DNA of 9,508 nt from an uncultured Rhodocyclaceae bacterium (GTDB taxonomy: Bacteria; Pseudomonadota; Gammaproteobacteria; Burkholderiales; Rhodocyclaceae). Under the pieces are notes generated by a model. The model was not told where the DNA came from and ran no database searches. It saw only the letters and a list, made by a program, of their open reading frames with translations. The DNA lies in assembly GCA_903950295.1 (NCBI GenBank), contig CAJBAP010000364.1, positions 1 through 9,508 on the forward strand. The letters run 5' to 3'. The position numbers and the translations under genes were made by a program. Shown piece by piece: positions 6,388-9,508 of this stretch; the first letter of the stretch is position 1; every line of letters starts with the position of its first letter.

Positions 6388-7724
6388 CAAGAAGTCTCCA
6401 GCGCCAGTTGTGGCGCAGTGTGTCCGGGCTCGGGCACTTGCGTCGCTTGTTGCGCGCAAGGTGACGGCCAGCCGAGGATCCGGCTCGCTTCCTCGCAATG
6501 CGCGCGCAACTCGGTGGAATCGCGGCCGCCCAGATGAACGATGCCGTAGCGATAGCTGCCGAGCCATTTGAAATCACGCGCCATCGAGCCGCGCGGCTTG
6601 GGGAACATGAACAGCAACGCATCGGGGAAGCGCTGCTGGAACTCGTGCTGCCGCGCAGTAGCAGGCATCGGTGGCGGACGGCGATCAAAGACACGATAGA
6701 CCAGACTGGTGGCCATGCCCGCTGTCGGCACAGACTGCGGCAACAGTGCGGGGTCGAGGCCGTGGGCCAGTTCGAGTGCGACACGATGCAGGTCGATGCC
6801 GTCCACACGCAAGTAGAGGTCGGAGAACTGCGCCGCCATGCGCGGATTGAATTCGATCACCGTGAGCTTGCCGGTCGACGCATCGTAAAAGAACTCCATG
6901 TTGAACAATCCATGCGTGAAGCCGACGGCGGCGAGGAAGCGGCGCGCCACATCGAGCGCTTGGTCGCGCCCATCCACGGCGAGCTGACACGGGTAATCGA
7001 AGCGCATGAAGGCGTTGGTGCCTGGATACATCACGGCTTCGACCACGCCGAGGGCACGTACGTCCCCTTTGAAAACGTAGCCATCTAGGTTGTATTGCTG
7101 CCCGGCGACCGGTGCTTCGATCAGCATGCGATGTGCCGTGCCGGCATCCGGCAGACGCTGGCGGACGATGCGTTCGAAGGGCTCGACCAGATGGCGGATC
7201 ACCCACAACTCCCAGGCGCCGAAACGTATCAACTCTTGCAGTTCGTCTCGACTCCTTACAGTGCGCGCCAGCACAGAAAATGCCGCCTTCACCGGCTTGA
7301 TGAAGAGCGGATACGTCAGCCCTTCGGGCGCCGGATCGCCATAGCAGGCGGGGAGTGGCGCGAAAGACGTATTCGCTGCAGGGCAAACCTCCTGCAGTAC
7401 CTGTCGTGCATGCAACTTGTGTTGGCAAGCCAGCACGGCATTCACCGGCGTGCCCGGCCAGCCCATGCGCTCGGCCAACAGCGCGGCGGCCAGTGCGCCG
7501 AACTGCTCATGGTTGGAGACAACGGCCTTCCAACCAGCGCGCTGCGCCCTTTTGGCGAGTCGATCGATGTAGCGATCCTGATCGAAAAAAGCCAGCCGGG
7601 CGTTACTCGGAAAGCTGAACAGATCGAATCCATCGGCGGCACAGGGATAGTCGTGCGCGCAGCGGGCAAAGCCGATGCGATCCCAATCGTAATTGAAGAG
7701 GACGAGGGTGCGGGGTGAGCTCAT
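6387..7724 (-). CDS. ATP-grasp ligase of unknown substrate, coupled to egtD
   Basis: The 445-residue protein looks like an ATP-grasp carboxylate-amine ligase, which activates a carboxylate as acyl-phosphate and joins it to an amine. The N-terminal region (5-90) is Rossmann-like. The ATP-binding lysine is in PLFIKPVKAAFS (139-150), the hinge region is MLIEAPVAGQQYNLDGYV (200-217), and the Mg-binding acidic residues are in FNMEFFYD (Glu277) and TVIEFNPRMAAQFSDLY (Glu291, Asn293). About 120 residues follow the core, containing LFMFPKPRGSMARDF (371-385). The substrate cannot be read from sequence. The one-base TGATG overlap with egtD suggests it acts on hercynine or a later product. Start choice is uncertain. 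The ATG at 7724 has a weak RBS but matches where recognisable sequence begins (TLVLFNYDWD). A GTG at 7766 would add 14 residues and overlap the upstream toxin stop as GTGA. Confidence 0.85.
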   Translation of the reverse strand: MSSPRTLVLFNYDWDRIGFARCAHDYPCAADGFDLFSFPSNARLAFFDQDRYIDRLAKRAQRAGWKAVVSNHEQFGALAAALLAERMGWPGTPVNAVLACQHKLHARQVLQEVCPAANTSFAPLPACYGDPAPEGLTYPLFIKPVKAAFSVLARTVRSRDELQELIRFGAWELWVIRHLVEPFERIVRQRLPDAGTAHRMLIEAPVAGQQYNLDGYVFKGDVRALGVVEAVMYPGTNAFMRFDYPCQLAVDGRDQALDVARRFLAAVGFTHGLFNMEFFYDASTGKLTVIEFNPRMAAQFSDLYLRVDGIDLHRVALELAHGLDPALLPQSVPTAGMATSLVYRVFDRRPPPMPATARQHEFQQRFPDALLFMFPKPRGSMARDFKWLGSYRYGIVHLGGRDSTELRAHCEEASRILGWPSPCAQQATQVPEPGHTAPQLALETS

Positions 7725-7762
7725 TGGGTGCGCATTCTGGCACCAATTTGATTTTGCTGTCC

Positions 7763-8263
7763 TCACCCCAGCAGCGTCTTCAAGTCCTTGATCAGCAGGA
7801 ACAGGTGATAGGGATCGGTCGGACTCGGCTGGAAATCGAATCCCTCATACCAATGCCGCGCCACGTCATCCTTGGCATGCACCAGCACGGCACGGATACC
7901 GGCGATGTCGGCGGCCTGTAACGTGCGCAGCAGGGCATCCTTGAGCAGCGCGGTACCCAAGCCTTGTTTCTGGAACCCCGAATCGACAGCCAGGCGGGCG
8001 AGCAGCATCACCGGCACGGCATGGCGAGCCAGGCCTTTGGCGATGCGTTCGGGGGCAGCGTGATGCTCAACGCTACCGACTGTCAGGCTGTAGAACCCTG
8101 CCATGCGCCCGCCGGCGCAGCAGACATAGGTTTGCGCCCCATGCGCCTGCTGGTTCTGCCAGGCATGGCGCTGGAGGAACTGGTTGAGCGCCGGCTGCCC
8201 GCAATTGAAGGTGCCGACATCATCACCGCTGGCGAGCTTGCGGATCGGCTCGAACGGCGCCAC
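7763..8263 (-). CDS. GNAT acetyltransferase toxin, TacT-like
   Basis: The 166-residue GNAT protein matches TacT-type toxins, which acetylate the amino group of charged tRNAs and block translation until neutralised by a DUF1778 antitoxin. Visible features are the N-terminal FNCGQPALNQFLQRHAWQN (19-37, typical of the toxin subgroup), LARLAVDSGFQKQGLGTALLKDAL (88-111) with the acetyl-CoA loop Q-K-Q-G-L-G at 98-103, and HWYEGFDFQPSP (137-148) with the presumed catalytic Tyr139. Translation starts at GTG 8261-8263, one base after the antitoxin stop (TGACGTG), the usual tight coupling. The stop lies 38 bp before the preferred ATP-grasp ATG and overlaps its alternative GTG. Active-site residues look intact, so I expect a functional toxin. 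Confidence 0.9.
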   Translation of the reverse strand: MAPFEPIRKLASGDDVGTFNCGQPALNQFLQRHAWQNQQAHGAQTYVCCAGGRMAGFYSLTVGSVEHHAAPERIAKGLARHAVPVMLLARLAVDSGFQKQGLGTALLKDALLRTLQAADIAGIRAVLVHAKDDVARHWYEGFDFQPSPTDPYHLFLLIKDLKTLLG

Positions 8264-8264
8264 G

Positions 8265-8543
8265 TCAATCCAGCACGCCGGGCTCGGTCAGCAATTTCCT
8301 GAGACGCGGCAGCGGACGGGCCGGCGCATCGAGTGCCTGCTGGAAAGCTGCCCACTGCGCGTCGTCCAGCACAAATTGGCGGCGGTCGGCCAACGACGCG
8401 TTGGCCGCATTCACGCCGGCATCGAGCAAAAACTCGCTGACGTTCTTGTGGCTGGCGCGCGCCGCTTCCTGCAACAACTGTTTCACCGCCGTGCTGGCGC
8501 GTACGTCAATGCGTTCGGTTTTTGAGAGTGTGCTGGCAGGCAT
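8265..8543 (-). CDS. DUF1778 ribbon-helix-helix antitoxin, TacA-like
   Basis: This 92-residue protein neutralises the adjacent GNAT toxin and probably represses its own promoter. Residues 10-45 (ERIDVRAS, a helix-rich stretch, then NVSEFLLDAG) form the ribbon-helix-helix DNA-binding domain. The C-terminal half (RRQFVLDDAQWAAFQQALDAP, then PRLRKLLTEPGVLD) has the family's toxin-binding pattern. The ATG at 8541-8543 was chosen over the longer open frame to 8690 because the homologous region starts there, GGAG lies 5 nt upstream, and a good promoter sits just before it. The longer version would run through that promoter. Confidence 0.9.
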   Translation of the reverse strand: MPASTLSKTERIDVRASTAVKQLLQEAARASHKNVSEFLLDAGVNAANASLADRRQFVLDDAQWAAFQQALDAPARPLPRLRKLLTEPGVLD

Positions 8544-8572
8544 GGAGACTCCAAGGGTTTCAATCGAACTCC

Positions 8573-8601
8573 ATGATAGCGTCCGGACGATGTCACGACA
8601 A
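8573..8601 (-). promoter_or_regulatory. sigma-70 promoter of the toxin-antitoxin operon with palindromic spacer
   Basis: On the minus strand TTGTCG (complement of 8596-8601) is followed after exactly 17 bp by TATCAT (complement of 8573-8578; five of six -10 matches). This predicts a start near 8566 and a leader of about 22 nt before the antitoxin ATG. The spacer contains the perfect palindrome GTCCGGAC (8581-8588), a plausible operator for the ribbon-helix-helix antitoxin. Its function as operator is inferred. Confidence 0.6.
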
Positions 8602-8688
8602 GACAAATTACAGCCGTCCCGCCAGCGCCGACTTTTACAACAGCCCGACAGAACGGACTTACCGCCTGGGGGGCAATCACGGTAGCCC

Positions 8689-8723
8689 AAAAAAAACGGG
8701 CACCGCCTTGTGGGGGGTGCCCG
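8689..8723 (-). terminator. intrinsic terminator of amt
   Basis: Reading the minus strand downstream of amt, CGGGCACC (complement of 8716-8723) pairs perfectly with GGTGCCCG (complement of 8697-8704) across an 11-nt loop. It is followed immediately by eight T residues (complement of 8689-8696). This is a textbook rho-independent terminator about 45 bp after the amt stop codon. It separates amt from the toxin-antitoxin operon promoter. Confidence 0.92.
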
Positions 8724-8767
8724 AATCCACTTTGGAAGCGGAGGGAGGGTAAAGGATTAGCTCATTT

Positions 8768-9440
8768 TCAATAGTGGTAGGCCGATTCGCCGTGGGCCGT
8801 GATGTCGAGGCCTTCGCGCTCTTCATCTTCGGGCACCCGCAGACCAACCAGGATATCGACGATCTTGTAGCAGATGAAGGCGACGACACCGGACCAGACG
8901 ATGACCGTGCCGACACCCCAGAGCTGGCTGATGACTTGTGCGGTCATGTCGTAGGTGCCGACAGCGTTGGCGACGTAGTCATACACGCCGGTACCGCCGA
9001 GGGCCGGGGAGGCGAACACGCCGGTCAGGACCGAACCGAGGATACCGCCCACGCCATGCACGCCGAACACGTCGAGCGCGTCATCCGCACCGAGCATCTT
9101 CTTCAGGCCATTCACACCCCAGAGGCAAACTACGCCAGCCAGCAGACCGATGGCGATCGCGCCCATCGGGCCGACGAAGCCGCAGGCCGGGGTGATCGCG
9201 ACGAGACCGGCGACGGCACCCGAAGCAGCACCCAGCATCGAGGGCTTGCCCTTGAACAGCCATTCGGCGAGCATCCAGGAGAGCGTTGCGGCAGCTGTGG
9301 CGACCAGCGTGTTGACCATTGCGAGCGCGGCGAGTCCGGTGGCTTCGAGGTTGGAACCGGCGTTGAAGCCGAACCAGCCCACCCACAGCATCGCAGCACC
9401 CACCATGGTCATCGTCAGGCTGTGCGGCGTCATCGATTCC
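8768..9440 (-). CDS. amt: ammonium transporter Amt, C-terminal part (5' end lost at contig end)
   Basis: About 223 genuine residues of an Amt/AmtB trimeric inner-membrane ammonium channel, roughly half of the usual 400 or more. Recognisable blocks are MLWVGWFGFNAGS, TLSWMLAEWLFKGKPSMLGAASGAVAGLVAITPACGFVGPMGA, and DDALDVFGVHGVGGILGSVLTGVFA, whose His corresponds to the second pore histidine of E. coli AmtB. The cytosolic tail EDEEREGLDITAHGESAYHY is the region contacted by the PII protein GlnK in related transporters. The first 15 codons of the open frame from 9484 are translated adapter (reading ESDWSSDVCSSDL) and are not part of the protein. The true start lies beyond the contig. A glnK gene often precedes amt but is not visible here. 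Confidence 0.95.
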
Positions 9441-9508
9441 AGATCGGAAGAGCACACGTCTGAACTCCAGTCACTCTCGCGCATCTCGTATGCCGTCTTC
9501 TGCTTGAA
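9441..9508. other. Illumina TruSeq adapter and index read-through (assembly contamination)
   Basis: From 9441 the sequence is the standard 34-nt TruSeq read-1 adapter (begins AGATCGGAAGAGC, ends CCAGTCAC at 9474). An 8-nt index TCTCGCGC (9475-9482) follows, matching a TruSeq HT i7 index (D711, from memory). The flow-cell P7 segment runs from ATCTCGTATGCC to CTTCTGCTTG at 9506, plus AA. It is not genomic DNA. Confidence 0.98.

Noticed and set aside
1..9508. tRNA, rRNA, CRISPR, insertion sequence or riboswitch
   Set aside because: No cloverleaf, repeat-spacer array, transposase or long conserved leader is visible. The intergenic gaps are short and already accounted for.

Overview
The window reads as a piece of a draft short-read assembly from a GC-rich proteobacterium, most likely a betaproteobacterium (Rhodocyclales/Burkholderiales-like). 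That placement is inferred from gene content and protein style. Both edges are artificial: purU is cut at base 1, and the right end (9441-9508) is Illumina adapter sequence, not genome.

Layout. (1) 1-1004, plus strand: the C-terminal two thirds of purU (formyltetrahydrofolate deformylase), overlapping by one base a small three-helix membrane protein of unknown function. (2) 1007-5326: a selenoneine-type locus. senB (selenosugar synthase, minus) and senA (EgtB-like selenoneine synthase, plus) diverge from a 15-bp gap that holds both ribosome-binding sites. Downstream of senA, on the same strand, lie a class V PLP enzyme whose active-site loop and C-terminus resemble selenocysteine lyase, and an exported metallo-beta-lactamase-fold protein with an altered metal motif. 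(3) 5440-7724, minus strand, convergent with the above: egtD (histidine N-alpha-methyltransferase, which makes hercynine) preceded by an ATP-grasp ligase of unknown substrate that overlaps it by one base. (4) 7763-8601, minus strand: a DUF1778/GNAT (TacA/TacT-like) toxin-antitoxin module with a recognisable promoter, directly upstream of the ATP-grasp gene. (5) 8689-9440, minus strand: the 3' part of an ammonium transporter gene (amt) followed by a strong intrinsic terminator.

How the genes fit together. EgtD makes hercynine from histidine. SenB makes a selenosugar from selenophosphate and a UDP-sugar. SenA joins the two oxidatively on the way to selenoneine, the selenium analogue of ergothioneine. 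The lyase-like enzyme could release selenium for selenophosphate synthesis. The selenophosphate synthetase (SenC/SelD) is not in this window. The ATP-grasp ligase and the exported MBL-fold protein have no place in the published three-gene pathway. They are the best candidates for an undescribed extension, such as conjugation of hercynine or selenoneine to another amino acid, or a periplasmic processing step. That part is hypothesis from gene neighbourhood only.
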